From CAXGTL01 sp964012725 (GTDB lineage Archaea > Nanobdellota > Nanobdellia > Woesearchaeales > CAXGTL01), in contig CAXGTL010000001.1 in the NCBI GenBank assembly GCA_964012725.1, positions 1 to 57,113 on the forward strand: 57,113 nucleotides of DNA, read 5' to 3'. Shown one piece after another: positions 24,535 through 31,824 of this stretch. The translations under genes were made by a program, and so were the position numbers. The stretch's first letter is position 1. Every line of letters starts with the position of its first letter. The notes below the pieces were generated by a model that was not told the DNA's origin, ran no database searches, and was given only the letters and a program-made list of their open reading frames with translations.

Positions 24535-24789
24535 TCAACCACACAATCTATCAAGCTCTTTTATACTCATCTTTCTTTTGAATTTATGTTTCTTTTTCCA
24601 ATTCTCACAATCATGAATCATTTTATTCACGACTTCTTCTTTTACTTGTTTTTCTATAAACTCTTCACCAAACATTTCTGCAAACCTATCTAAAGCTTCA
24701 GCTTTATCTCTTAATCCAAACTTTTCCTTTATAACACCTAAGACCCTACTTGTATAATCATCAACTTTTACATTCATTGAAACACTCAT
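24535..24789 (-). CDS. Antitoxin-like protein (RHH/DUF2683 type)
   Basis: 84 aa. N-terminal SMNVKVDDYTSRVLGVIKEKFGLRDKAEALDRFAE looks like a ribbon-helix-helix, followed by a charged helix that would wrap the toxin. AGGTGAGGT precedes the ATG. It should repress its own promoter and neutralise the RelE-like toxin. Confidence 0.75.
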   Translation of the reverse strand: MSVSMNVKVDDYTSRVLGVIKEKFGLRDKAEALDRFAEMFGEEFIEKQVKEEVVNKMIHDCENWKKKHKFKRKMSIKELDRLCG

Positions 24790-24847
24790 ATTACCTCACC
24801 TCACATAAAATTAGTTTATATTAGTTAGAATTAGTAGAGGTTATATA

Positions 24848-24932
24848 TAAAAGTATCGGAAATCTTTATAAGATTTCTGGACTTTTATGCCCAAAAATCT
24901 ATTTGATTTTTGATGTATAAGTGTTTCGGAAA
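24848..24932 (-). terminator. Family 5 double hairpin after NMD3-like gene
   Basis: On the minus strand: CAAAAATC/GATTTTTG within an outer ACTT..AAGT helix, then the perfect GAAATCTT/AAGATTTC. It aligns with 20868-20957 from TTTAAATTTCC onward. It lies between the NMD3-like stop and the antitoxin start, so it may end one transcript and carry the TATA-like TTTTATATAT of the next. Confidence 0.5.
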
Positions 24933-24944
24933 TTTAAACAACAT

Positions 24945-25559
24945 TCAAACAATATAAATCCCTTTCCACAGAACAATATTAACCTTTTCACCTAACTTCA
25001 GTTTTCTAAGTTTTTCATTCTTAACTTCAACAGATTCATATGTTTCTGGATGAAGAACCTCAACACTAGGCTTTATCTTAGAAATAGTTGTTTCATATGT
25101 GTCTAAAACAGAAACCTTGTCAGAATATTTAAAAGATATTTTTTTATTAAGAACAATGTCAGTTCCTGAAACCTTTTTACTAACATTTTTAACAAGAACT
25201 AGTTTTTTATTAAAAACAATAACGTCAGACTTACCAAATTCAGGGACTTTAAACAAAACATTAAGTCTAAAGATATGCCTTCCTGTTTGTTTATCTTGAG
25301 AAAATAAATGTTCATTTAATGAAACAATTCCACCAAATTCTTCATATAGTTTATTAGAAATTGTTCTTAAAAACTTTTTAGATGAAAGATATATGTCTAC
25401 ACCATTTTTAACTTTTGCTTCCTTTGCAATGTAAACATTCTTTTTTTCATACTTTTTAACATACCTAAGCAAAAAATCCATCACTTTTTGGTTAGGGTTT
25501 CTAATCTGTAAAACTCCTTCAAAATACTGATTTGGGTTGTGTTTTGCTACTTGTGTCAT
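24945..25559 (-). CDS. NMD3-like protein without zinc-finger domain
   Basis: 204 aa. YFEGVLQIRNPNQKVMDFLLRYVKK and the following alpha-beta and OB-like regions (KLVLVKNVSKKVSGTDIVL; KLRKLKLGEKVNIVLWK) resemble the NMD3 family, the 60S/50S export or maturation adaptor. The N-terminal Cys-rich zinc fingers usual in archaeal NMD3 are absent, and no Cys cluster is seen upstream. Family call is moderate. Confidence 0.6.
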   Translation of the reverse strand: MTQVAKHNPNQYFEGVLQIRNPNQKVMDFLLRYVKKYEKKNVYIAKEAKVKNGVDIYLSSKKFLRTISNKLYEEFGGIVSLNEHLFSQDKQTGRHIFRLNVLFKVPEFGKSDVIVFNKKLVLVKNVSKKVSGTDIVLNKKISFKYSDKVSVLDTYETTISKIKPSVEVLHPETYESVEVKNEKLRKLKLGEKVNIVLWKGIYIV

Positions 25560-25574
25560 TTTTATTATTACATA

Positions 25575-25682
25575 TATGTATGGCGCCTGTTAAGGCCAGT
25601 GAGCACCCACGCAAGTTGTTATACTTCTGGGGCTTTCCATTCCATTATTCAGCACATGGAAAGTGCGAACGAGCCATACATA
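25575..25682 (+). ncRNA. Family 2 structured RNA, copy 2
   Basis: Closing helix TATGTATGGC (25575-25584) with GCCATACATA (25673-25682). Inside: GCC-TGTTAA-GGC, linker CAGTGAGCA, helix CCC..AAGT/ACTT..GGG, hairpin CTTTCCAT/ATGGAAAG and GTGCGAACGA. Copy 3 at 27529 shares GGAAAGTG(C/T)GAACGAGC. It lies in the divergent promoter between the NMD3-like and signal peptidase genes, 48 nt before the latter. Confidence 0.62.
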
Positions 25683-25730
25683 GTTAAAAAAATCACAAGA
25701 TTTTTAAAACCTTTGCTTTTAAATGCACAT

Positions 25731-26444
25731 ATGAAACATATTTTAAAGAAAATATGGAACTTTTTATGGCATGAAGATGATATTGCCACATTTAAAGGAT
25801 TTCTAAGCTTATTAGCTAACTTAGCTATTGCGTTTATTATTATAAAATTCATATTTTATCCTGGTCTAGGATTTGCTTTAAACACAGACTATCCAATTGT
25901 AGGTGTTTTATCAGAAAGCATGGAACATCAACTAATTAACCCATGCACTCAATACAACCAGTTTGGTGAATGTGTTGCAAAAGATAAAAACCAGTATGAA
26001 TTATGCAATCAAAAGTATAGTAATTGGTTTTATGTTAATTATGAAACATTTTGGAAAGAATGTGGTCCTTGGTATGAAAACATAGATATAACTAAATCGG
26101 AATTTGAAAATTATAATCTTAAAAATGGTTTTTCAAAAGGTGATATGTTAATTATTTATGGATCTAAACCAGAAAATGTTAATCCTGGAGATATTATTGT
26201 GTTTGAAGGAAACAGAAGATACCCTATAATACACAGAGTTGTTAGAAAATATGAAGAAGAAGGAAATATTTATTATCAAACAAAAGGAGACCATAATAAA
26301 GATTCAATAAAAGATTTAAGTTTGAATGAAGAAAAAATAATCCATAATGAAAAGACTTTTAAAGGAAAAGCAATTTTCTGGATACCTTACTTAGGATATG
26401 TTAAGATTATACCAACTGAAATATATAAATTAATTATAAATTAA
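25731..26444 (+). CDS. Archaeal signal peptidase I (S26B)
   Basis: 237 aa from ATG 25731. A membrane helix (about 24-44) precedes the catalytic Ser63 in VGVLSESMEH; His168 lies in IIHRVV and the GDHNKDS motif follows near 186. The Ser/His/Asp arrangement is that of archaeal and ER signal peptidases. A Cys-containing insert (about 68-108, four Cys) between Ser and His is unusual. Upstream ATGs lie inside the RNA element and were rejected. An AAAAATC/GATTTTT hairpin (25686-25705) precedes the gene. Confidence 0.88.
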   Translation: MKHILKKIWNFLWHEDDIATFKGFLSLLANLAIAFIIIKFIFYPGLGFALNTDYPIVGVLSESMEHQLINPCTQYNQFGECVAKDKNQYELCNQKYSNWFYVNYETFWKECGPWYENIDITKSEFENYNLKNGFSKGDMLIIYGSKPENVNPGDIIVFEGNRRYPIIHRVVRKYEEEGNIYYQTKGDHNKDSIKDLSLNEEKIIHNEKTFKGKAIFWIPYLGYVKIIPTEIYKLIIN

Positions 26445-26470
26445 TAAAATGAATATAGGAGCGTGAAAAA

Positions 26471-26800
26471 ATGAGTATGCTATTTTGTCCAAAATGCGGT
26501 CATTTACTTGTACCCAAGCAAAAAGAAAGTAAAAAGATAATGCAATGTAACAATTGTAATTTTTCAACAAAAGAAGTTAAAAATGCAAAGATTTCTGAAA
26601 AAATGAAAACAGAACAAACACCAGCTGTTTCAGTTATTGATAAACAAGTTGAAGTAGACCCTTTAACAAAGGAAAAATGTCCAAAATGTAGTCATGATAA
26701 AGCATATTATACAATGGTTCAGACAAGAGCAGCAGATGAACCAGAAACAAAGTTCTTTAAATGCGAAAAGTGTAAACATCGATGGAGAGATTATAGCTAA
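26471..26800 (+). CDS. tfs: Transcription factor S (TFIIS-like)
   Basis: 109 aa with two zinc ribbons: CPKC..CNNC (6-32) and CPKC..CEKC near the C-terminus. The RAADEPET loop holds the Asp-Glu pair that stimulates transcript cleavage by RNA polymerase. Standard length. TAGGAGCG precedes the ATG. It ends 2 nt before the convergent UPF0200 gene. Confidence 0.93.
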   Translation: MSMLFCPKCGHLLVPKQKESKKIMQCNNCNFSTKEVKNAKISEKMKTEQTPAVSVIDKQVEVDPLTKEKCPKCSHDKAYYTMVQTRAADEPETKFFKCEKCKHRWRDYS

Positions 26801-26802
26801 TC

Positions 26803-27390
26803 TCACCTTTTTATAAACCCAAACAGTTTCTTATTACCAACATCAAGAATTTTATCCAAGACTTTACTAAACTCAGACTTTAACACATCCACACTTTTAT
26901 CATTATTAACAACCATTAAATCTGACCTAGAGATAGCATCACCCAATCCCCAACCAAACTCTGTTCTTTCTCTGTACTCAAACTCATCAAAAGTCTGTGG
27001 ATCTGATGGTGAACATCTTTTTAACATTCGATTAAACCTAATTTTGGGTGAAGAATGAACACCAATTAAAATAAAATCATCACCATACTTTTTCTTAAAC
27101 AAATCTACTTCTTTCATGCCCCTAACACCATCTAAAGCAATAACTCCAACATCTTTATACTTTTCAATATGAGGTATACACTTTTTTGCAACAGCATCAT
27201 AACCATAAACCTTTCTAAGCCTTGTAGCATATTCACGGAGAGTAAGATTATCTATGACTTGGCCTTTTTTCACCATTTCTTCCCTTACAATCCTACTCAT
27301 CACAATAATTGGTATTGTTCTTTCTTCTATAACCATTCTTAAGATTTTTTTCCCAGAACAAGGCATTCCTGTGACTGCAATTATTTTCAT
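26803..27390 (-). CDS. UPF0200 / dephospho-CoA-kinase-like P-loop protein
   Basis: 195 aa from ATG 27390. IIAVTGMPCSGKK (3-15) is the P-loop, but the usual Ser/Thr after GK is Lys. IALDGVRGMKEVDLFKK, RFNRMLKR and DAISRSDLMVVN match the UPF0200 (AAA_18-like) archaeal family of putative nucleotide kinases. The substrate is unknown. The odd Walker A suggests altered or lost phosphotransfer. Confidence 0.75.
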   Translation of the reverse strand: MKIIAVTGMPCSGKKILRMVIEERTIPIIVMSRIVREEMVKKGQVIDNLTLREYATRLRKVYGYDAVAKKCIPHIEKYKDVGVIALDGVRGMKEVDLFKKKYGDDFILIGVHSSPKIRFNRMLKRCSPSDPQTFDEFEYRERTEFGWGLGDAISRSDLMVVNNDKSVDVLKSEFSKVLDKILDVGNKKLFGFIKR

Positions 27391-27528
27391 ATCAAAATAC
27401 AAAAATTCCCAATGTTTAAATACTTTTTCTTACACTTAACTAGGAGTGAAAACTAATATAGTTTTCTATTATACCCATTCTAAAATCATTAAATATATAA
27501 ACAACGAATTAAAAATAAATTATAACAA

Positions 27529-27642
27529 AGTATGTGGAAAGCGCCAATTGGCAAGTGAACACCTAGCACATGGTAACACTATCAGGACTTTCCATGTGAC
27601 TATGATTAAAATTGGAAAGTGTGAACGAGCTTTCCACATACT
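27529..27642 (+). ncRNA. Family 2 structured RNA, copy 3 (leader of dTMP kinase)
   Basis: Closing helix AGTATGTGGAAAGC (27529-27542) with GCTTTCCACATACT (27629-27642), 14 perfect pairs. Inside: GCC-AATT-GGC, linker AAGTGAACA, a weak CCTAG/CTA..AGG helix, ACTTTCCAT/ATTGGAAAGT and GTGTGAACGA. A TATA-like AAATATATAA (27491-27500) lies about 30 nt upstream. The element ends one base before the AAAGGGG ribosome-binding site of the thymidylate kinase gene, so here it is a 5' leader. Confidence 0.65.
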
Positions 27643-27657
27643 AAAGGGGTTAATAGA

Positions 27658-28968
27658 TTGACAAATGAAATAAGACAATTATTTGCAGACTTTCCACAAA
27701 ACAAAGATACTTCTCTATTCATGGTTTTTGAAGGCTTAGATGGAGCTGGCAAAGGTTTATTCATGGGTAAAATTCAACACTTCATTTTCACATATGTCAA
27801 AATTTGCTCTGCATTACTAGGAACAAGAGAACCAACATATGGTGGTTTTGGATATAAACAAAGAATAATGCTTGCAACTGATAAAAATCCTGATTCTAAA
27901 AAAGAAGAATGTATTAAAAATTATATCAATGATAGAAAAGCTCATCAAAGGGAAATAAAAACAATATTAGAACCAAGTGATTCAAATCCTTTTGGTATAG
28001 TAATGTGTGATAGATATATGTTTTCTACTTTAGCTTTTCAAGTTGCACAAGAAGAATTAATTTATTTAAAAGAAAATAATAAAAAAATGAATTTTGAACA
28101 AAAACAAGAAATATTTAAAAAATTAATTATTCAGCATAGAGATCAAGATCCTAAAAAAGATGTATTATTTCCAGATGTCATATTTTTATTAGACGTTCCT
28201 GCAGAAGTTGCATTAAAAAGAAGTTCAGGAGATAGTTCAAGACAAGGTACTGAAAAATTTGATACAGTAACAATGCAAAGATTAGTTAGAAAAAATTATT
28301 TATATTTAGCAAGTCAATGTGATAATTGTGTTGTAGTTAACTCACACTTACCACCTGAACAAATGTTTCAGGATGCATTACAGTTTTTAGTTTATTATCT
28401 AGATAAAAAATGTCCAAAATATCTAAGATATTTATTAAAAAACATTGAAAAAGCGTTTCACAAAGAATCTTACCTTGATTTTATACAAAGAACTAAAGAA
28501 TCTTTAGAAACTAAAAAAAATTTTAATTTATTAAATCCAGAACAAAATTTAGTTAACCAAGTTATTATAGAAGTACATTTTAATTCACAAAATTTATATG
28601 AAAAAAGAGATTTATTTTTGAAAAATCTTAATGATGAATGGACACGTCTTAATGGAAAAGTTAATTATAATGAATTTGAAAAAGAGTCTGTACAAAGAAT
28701 AATTAAAACTAATTTAGGTTTAGAAATTGATGAAAATAAAATATTTATTGGACATAAAGTTTTCAAAATTAATAAAGATGTTAAATATGCACATTCTTAT
28801 CATGTAAATATTGATACAAAAGACATAAACTTAAACAAAGAAAAATACAAAGACTATGGTTGGTTTACAGATATTGATCAACCAAGGATTGCTGAGTTTG
28901 AAAAAACAACTCAGTTAAAGATTGATGGATTCTTAACAGAACTTAGAAAAAGTGTTGATAATGTTTAA
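27658..28968 (+). CDS. Thymidylate kinase fused to Nudix-like domain
   Basis: 436 aa with TTG start behind AAAGGGG. Residues 20-235 are dTMP-kinase-like: FEGLDGAGKG P-loop (Gly instead of Ser/Thr after GK), GTREPTYGG, CDRYMFSTLAFQ, IFLLDVPAEVALKR. After a helical linker, residues about 310-420 resemble a Nudix fold: GKVNYNEFEKESVQRIIKTNLGLEI occupies the Nudix-box place but lacks the REVxEExG glutamates, so that domain is probably non-catalytic. It would make dTDP for DNA synthesis. Confidence 0.8.
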   Translation: MTNEIRQLFADFPQNKDTSLFMVFEGLDGAGKGLFMGKIQHFIFTYVKICSALLGTREPTYGGFGYKQRIMLATDKNPDSKKEECIKNYINDRKAHQREIKTILEPSDSNPFGIVMCDRYMFSTLAFQVAQEELIYLKENNKKMNFEQKQEIFKKLIIQHRDQDPKKDVLFPDVIFLLDVPAEVALKRSSGDSSRQGTEKFDTVTMQRLVRKNYLYLASQCDNCVVVNSHLPPEQMFQDALQFLVYYLDKKCPKYLRYLLKNIEKAFHKESYLDFIQRTKESLETKKNFNLLNPEQNLVNQVIIEVHFNSQNLYEKRDLFLKNLNDEWTRLNGKVNYNEFEKESVQRIIKTNLGLEIDENKIFIGHKVFKINKDVKYAHSYHVNIDTKDINLNKEKYKDYGWFTDIDQPRIAEFEKTTQLKIDGFLTELRKSVDNV

Positions 28969-29000
28969 AAAAACAACAAATTAAAAAAACAAACTAAAAT

Positions 29001-29108
29001 TTATTCATCAGATTCTTCTTTAGAATCATCTTTTGAACAGAAATCAAATAGCTTTTTACAACCACGTTGTGCTTCATAACTTATTTTTTTTTCTTGTTTT
29101 TCTTGAAT
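29001..29108 (-). CDS. Possible 35-aa charged protein with non-standard start
   Basis: An open frame of 35 codons ends at TAA 29001. It contains ISYEAQRGCKKLFDF and an acidic end (SKDDSKEESDE). It has no ATG, GTG or TTG in frame; an ATT at 29108 lies 7 nt after a good GAGGTG Shine-Dalgarno, with a stop just before. Either an ATT start or a frameshift in the A run would be needed. It is the only ORF after the family 4 leader at 29164-29259. Weak call. Confidence 0.25.
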   Translation of the reverse strand: MQEKQEKKISYEAQRGCKKLFDFCSKDDSKEESDE

Positions 29109-29163
29109 TGTACTTCACCTCAATTTTTTACACAATCTATCCCAACTTTTTTCTCCCAAGGAA

Positions 29164-29259
29164 ATGTCAAAAATTAAAAATTTTTGATCATGATCAGAAT
29201 TCAATGAGAAGTAAGTAATACTTTCATCATTCGTTAAAAAACGAATTGAATTCTGACAT
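29164..29259 (-). promoter_or_regulatory. Family 4 leader element, copy 2
   Basis: On the minus strand ATGTCA (29254-29259) closes with TGACAT (29164-29169). CAGAATTCAAT pairs with ATTGAATTCTG around a larger insert, then TCATGATC and hairpin AAAAATT/AATTTTT. The linker and closing helix match the L7Ae leader copy. A TTTATATAT box (29287-29295) lies about 30 nt upstream. It precedes the doubtful 35-aa ORF. Confidence 0.5.
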
Positions 29260-29416
29260 TATTTATGATTTTATAGAACCTAAATGATATATAAATAAGA
29301 TGGAAGTGTAAACTATATAATGAATTGAGATATTATTCTAAAGTGGTTGTCAAGAATATTATTATTAAGTAAGAAATAGTTTTTGTCATTTTTAAAAACA
29401 AAGAAAAAAATAAAAA

Positions 29417-29464
29417 CCCAAAAAAGTAAACTTTTGGGGCCCAAAAAATCTTTGATTTTTTGGG
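29417..29464 (-). terminator. Tandem hairpins after acidic peptide gene
   Basis: CCCAAAAAATC-TTT-GATTTTTTGGG (29440-29464) is a perfect hairpin with a T-rich arm, followed by CCCAAAAAAG/CTTTTGGGG (29417-29439). It lies 22 nt after the stop at 29486 on the minus strand. Probable transcript 3' end. Confidence 0.55.
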
Positions 29465-29485
29465 AATTAAACAGAAATAAAGAAT

Positions 29486-29665
29486 TTATTCAGCTGCAGG
29501 TTCTTCTGCTTTTTCTTCTTCAGCAGGTGCTTCTTCTTCTTTTTTCTCTTCTTCTGCAGGTGCTTCAGCTGGTGCTTCTTCTGCAGGAGCTTCAGCTTCT
29601 GGAGCAGCCTCTTCTTTCTTTTCTTCTTCAGCAGGTGCTTCAGGTTGTTTTTCTTCTTCTTCCAT
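29486..29665 (-). CDS. 59-aa acidic Glu/Ala/Pro repeat peptide
   Basis: 59 residues built only from E, A, P, K, Q and M: repeats of APAEE and EEKKEE. GGAGG stands 10 nt before the ATG. It is surely disordered, with net charge strongly negative. The composition and APAEE unit match the tail of the cold-shock protein at 2367, and faintly the end of the ribosomal P1 stalk. The strong ribosome-binding site and terminator argue that it is a real gene. Function unknown. Confidence 0.65.
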   Translation of the reverse strand: MEEEEKQPEAPAEEEKKEEAAPEAEAPAEEAPAEAPAEEEKKEEEAPAEEEKAEEPAAE

Positions 29666-29834
29666 TTATATCATTCCTCCATGTTATTAAACAATAAATA
29701 TACTCGAATAAACGAGAATTATTTGCTTAATATATAGAAATTACTAAATCATATAAAAGTGTTACTGTTATTCTTGTTAAATTATGTTAGAATTACGATT
29801 AATTTTGTTATTATTTATTATTCTTGTAAAATTT

Positions 29835-30335
29835 TTATTTCTTCTTCTGTAACAAAGAAGCAATACTATGTTGTTTTACTTTGCCTTTTTCAGCATCTAT
29901 TTTCATGTTAATGGTTTTAAATGATCTTGTGACAATTGTAATGTTCCAAACATTGCCTAGTTTTACTAATTTTTGTATTATGATAATTGTTTTCATACTA
30001 GATTCATTTGGATATTCTTTTTTTTGAAACTTGTCAACCAATTCAAGAACTTGTTCTACATTTAGTTTAACTTTTTTTATATCAATTGGAAGAACTTTTG
30101 CCCCTTTCTTCTTTAGAACTTTGTCTTCTCTAGAATCAACAAATTTACCTTGCTGCATTGCAAATGTTGTGATTGTATCTTTTTTATTATCATAATAGCC
30201 TAACTGCCAGTCACTTGGTAGTTGTGGGTCAATTGCTAGGAAACCATAGCTAAGTTTACAATGTTTATGAGCTTTTTTCCAATCTTTGAATGTTTTGTTT
30301 TTTTCAAGTGTTTGTAATGCGTTTTGAAAGTACAT
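29835..30335 (-). CDS. Conserved hypothetical protein (PepSY-like)
   Basis: 166 aa, no membrane segment. LSYGFLAIDPQLPSDWQLGYYD, then IDIKKVKLNVEQVLELVDKFQKKEYP, and a C-terminal strand-rich part (VWNITIVTRSFKTINMKIDAEKGKVKQHS), which resembles the PepSY-like proteins found in DPANN genomes. It starts 23 nt downstream of a TATA-like AT stretch. Function unknown. Confidence 0.6.
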   Translation of the reverse strand: MYFQNALQTLEKNKTFKDWKKAHKHCKLSYGFLAIDPQLPSDWQLGYYDNKKDTITTFAMQQGKFVDSREDKVLKKKGAKVLPIDIKKVKLNVEQVLELVDKFQKKEYPNESSMKTIIIIQKLVKLGNVWNITIVTRSFKTINMKIDAEKGKVKQHSIASLLQKKK

Positions 30336-30366
30336 GGTATGATTTAAAATGCTTTAATATATAAAA

Positions 30367-31773
30367 CTATTTATCATATTTACCAAGAATTCCTCTTGCA
30401 GCTAATACACCAGTCACAGCTGCATTTACAATTCCTCCGCTTAAGCCGCAGCCGTCGCCTGCAAAGAAAAGGTTTTCTATGTTGGTTGATTCAAAACCTT
30501 TTGTGATAAAAGGTCTGATGTATCTGAATTTAATCTCTGGCCCATACAAAACCAAGTTGTAGCCTTGATTTAAACCAGGAATTATATTACTTAGTTTTTC
30601 AATTCCACCTATTATTCCGTCAAAAACTCTGTAACTAAATACTTTTGCCAAATCACCTAGTTCAACATCCTTTAAAGTTGGTTCAAAACTCAGCCTATCT
30701 AATCTATGCGGTCTTGATCTTCTAAATCTCTTGACATCAGCATACATCTGCATTATTGGTTTTCCAACACCTGCTGACCTAAACAAGTTAGCAATTGATG
30801 TTGTCCAATCATACATATTTGCTTGTGGTTCATCTAATGTTTCTGTATATAACAAAGCAAAATTAGTGTTTTTAGATTTTTTATCCTTTCTTGCATGACC
30901 ATTTACACCAACCAGACCTTCTAAACCAAATTCTTCACTATAATCTTCTTTTACAACAAAACCATTTGGATTAGTACAAAAAGTTCGTACTTGATCATCA
31001 TAATTATTTGTTCTTATTTTAAATTTAGGATCATAATCAATAACAATAATGTCTTCCATTATTTCTGCAGGTGTTTCTAACCTTACTCCTATGTCAAGAG
31101 GTGGATAGATATAATTTAGTTTATGCTTATTTGCTAATTGTGTATACCATGCTGCACCTGATCTTCCAGGTCCAAGTATTACATTTTTTGCTTTTATATG
31201 TTCTCCTTTTTTTGTTATCACACCTGTTACCTTTTCATCTTTAACAATAATATCTTCTACTTTTGTGTTTAATTTTATTTCTAAACCTTTATCTAGCAAA
31301 TCCTGTTTAAATCTTTGCATCAAACCAATCAACTTATCAGAACCAATGTGTCTTTTTCTTATAGGGATATATGTCATTTTAATAATTGCATCTTTTATCA
31401 ATTTTTTTGTCTGATCTTCATTACCAATAACTAATTCAAGTTCTTCTTCACTAAATTGTTGAAATGTTTTGTCAACATAATCAATTAATTCATTTGCTTG
31501 TTCCTTGCTAACATAACTTGTCAAATCAACACCAGACCTATAATCAAGGTTAAGTTTACCATCTGATAATCCTCCTGCACCACCAAAACCAGACATTATA
31601 TTGCATGGTTTGCATTTAGGACACTCAATAATATCCTCAAGAACACATACTCTATTACTAATATCTCTTCCTTTATCAATTAATAAGACTTCTAAACCTT
31701 TTTCAACTAGTTCTTTTGCTGCAAACAGTCCAGCAGGACCTGCACCTACAATTATAGTATTGTATTCTTTCAT
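30367..31773 (-). CDS. FAD-dependent dehydrogenase (COG2509-like)
   Basis: 468 aa from ATG 31773 (AAGGGG 8 nt upstream favours it over 31779). N-terminal GAGPAGLFAAKELVEKG binds FAD. A CPKCKPC motif and GFGGAGGLSDGKLNL follow near 55-80, and the C-terminal GDGCGLSGGIVNAAVTGVLAARGI completes the FAD site. This is the archaeal and bacterial family of uncharacterised FAD dehydrogenases with a small Cys cluster. The substrate is unknown. Confidence 0.85.
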   Translation of the reverse strand: MKEYNTIIVGAGPAGLFAAKELVEKGLEVLLIDKGRDISNRVCVLEDIIECPKCKPCNIMSGFGGAGGLSDGKLNLDYRSGVDLTSYVSKEQANELIDYVDKTFQQFSEEELELVIGNEDQTKKLIKDAIIKMTYIPIRKRHIGSDKLIGLMQRFKQDLLDKGLEIKLNTKVEDIIVKDEKVTGVITKKGEHIKAKNVILGPGRSGAAWYTQLANKHKLNYIYPPLDIGVRLETPAEIMEDIIVIDYDPKFKIRTNNYDDQVRTFCTNPNGFVVKEDYSEEFGLEGLVGVNGHARKDKKSKNTNFALLYTETLDEPQANMYDWTTSIANLFRSAGVGKPIMQMYADVKRFRRSRPHRLDRLSFEPTLKDVELGDLAKVFSYRVFDGIIGGIEKLSNIIPGLNQGYNLVLYGPEIKFRYIRPFITKGFESTNIENLFFAGDGCGLSGGIVNAAVTGVLAARGILGKYDK

Positions 31774-31824
31774 TATCATGACCCCTTATGTCAATTCTAT
31801 ATTTTTTTCAATATTACAATATCT

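Noticed and set aside
29033..29218. Plus-strand frame of about 61 codons
   Set aside because: No ribosome-binding site, and it overlaps the family 4 element and the opposite charged ORF. The composition is that of random AT-rich sequence.
29383..29697. Leu/Gln-rich plus-strand frame
   Set aside because: It is the antisense of the GAA/GCA/CCT-rich acidic peptide gene, which has the proper ribosome-binding site and composition.
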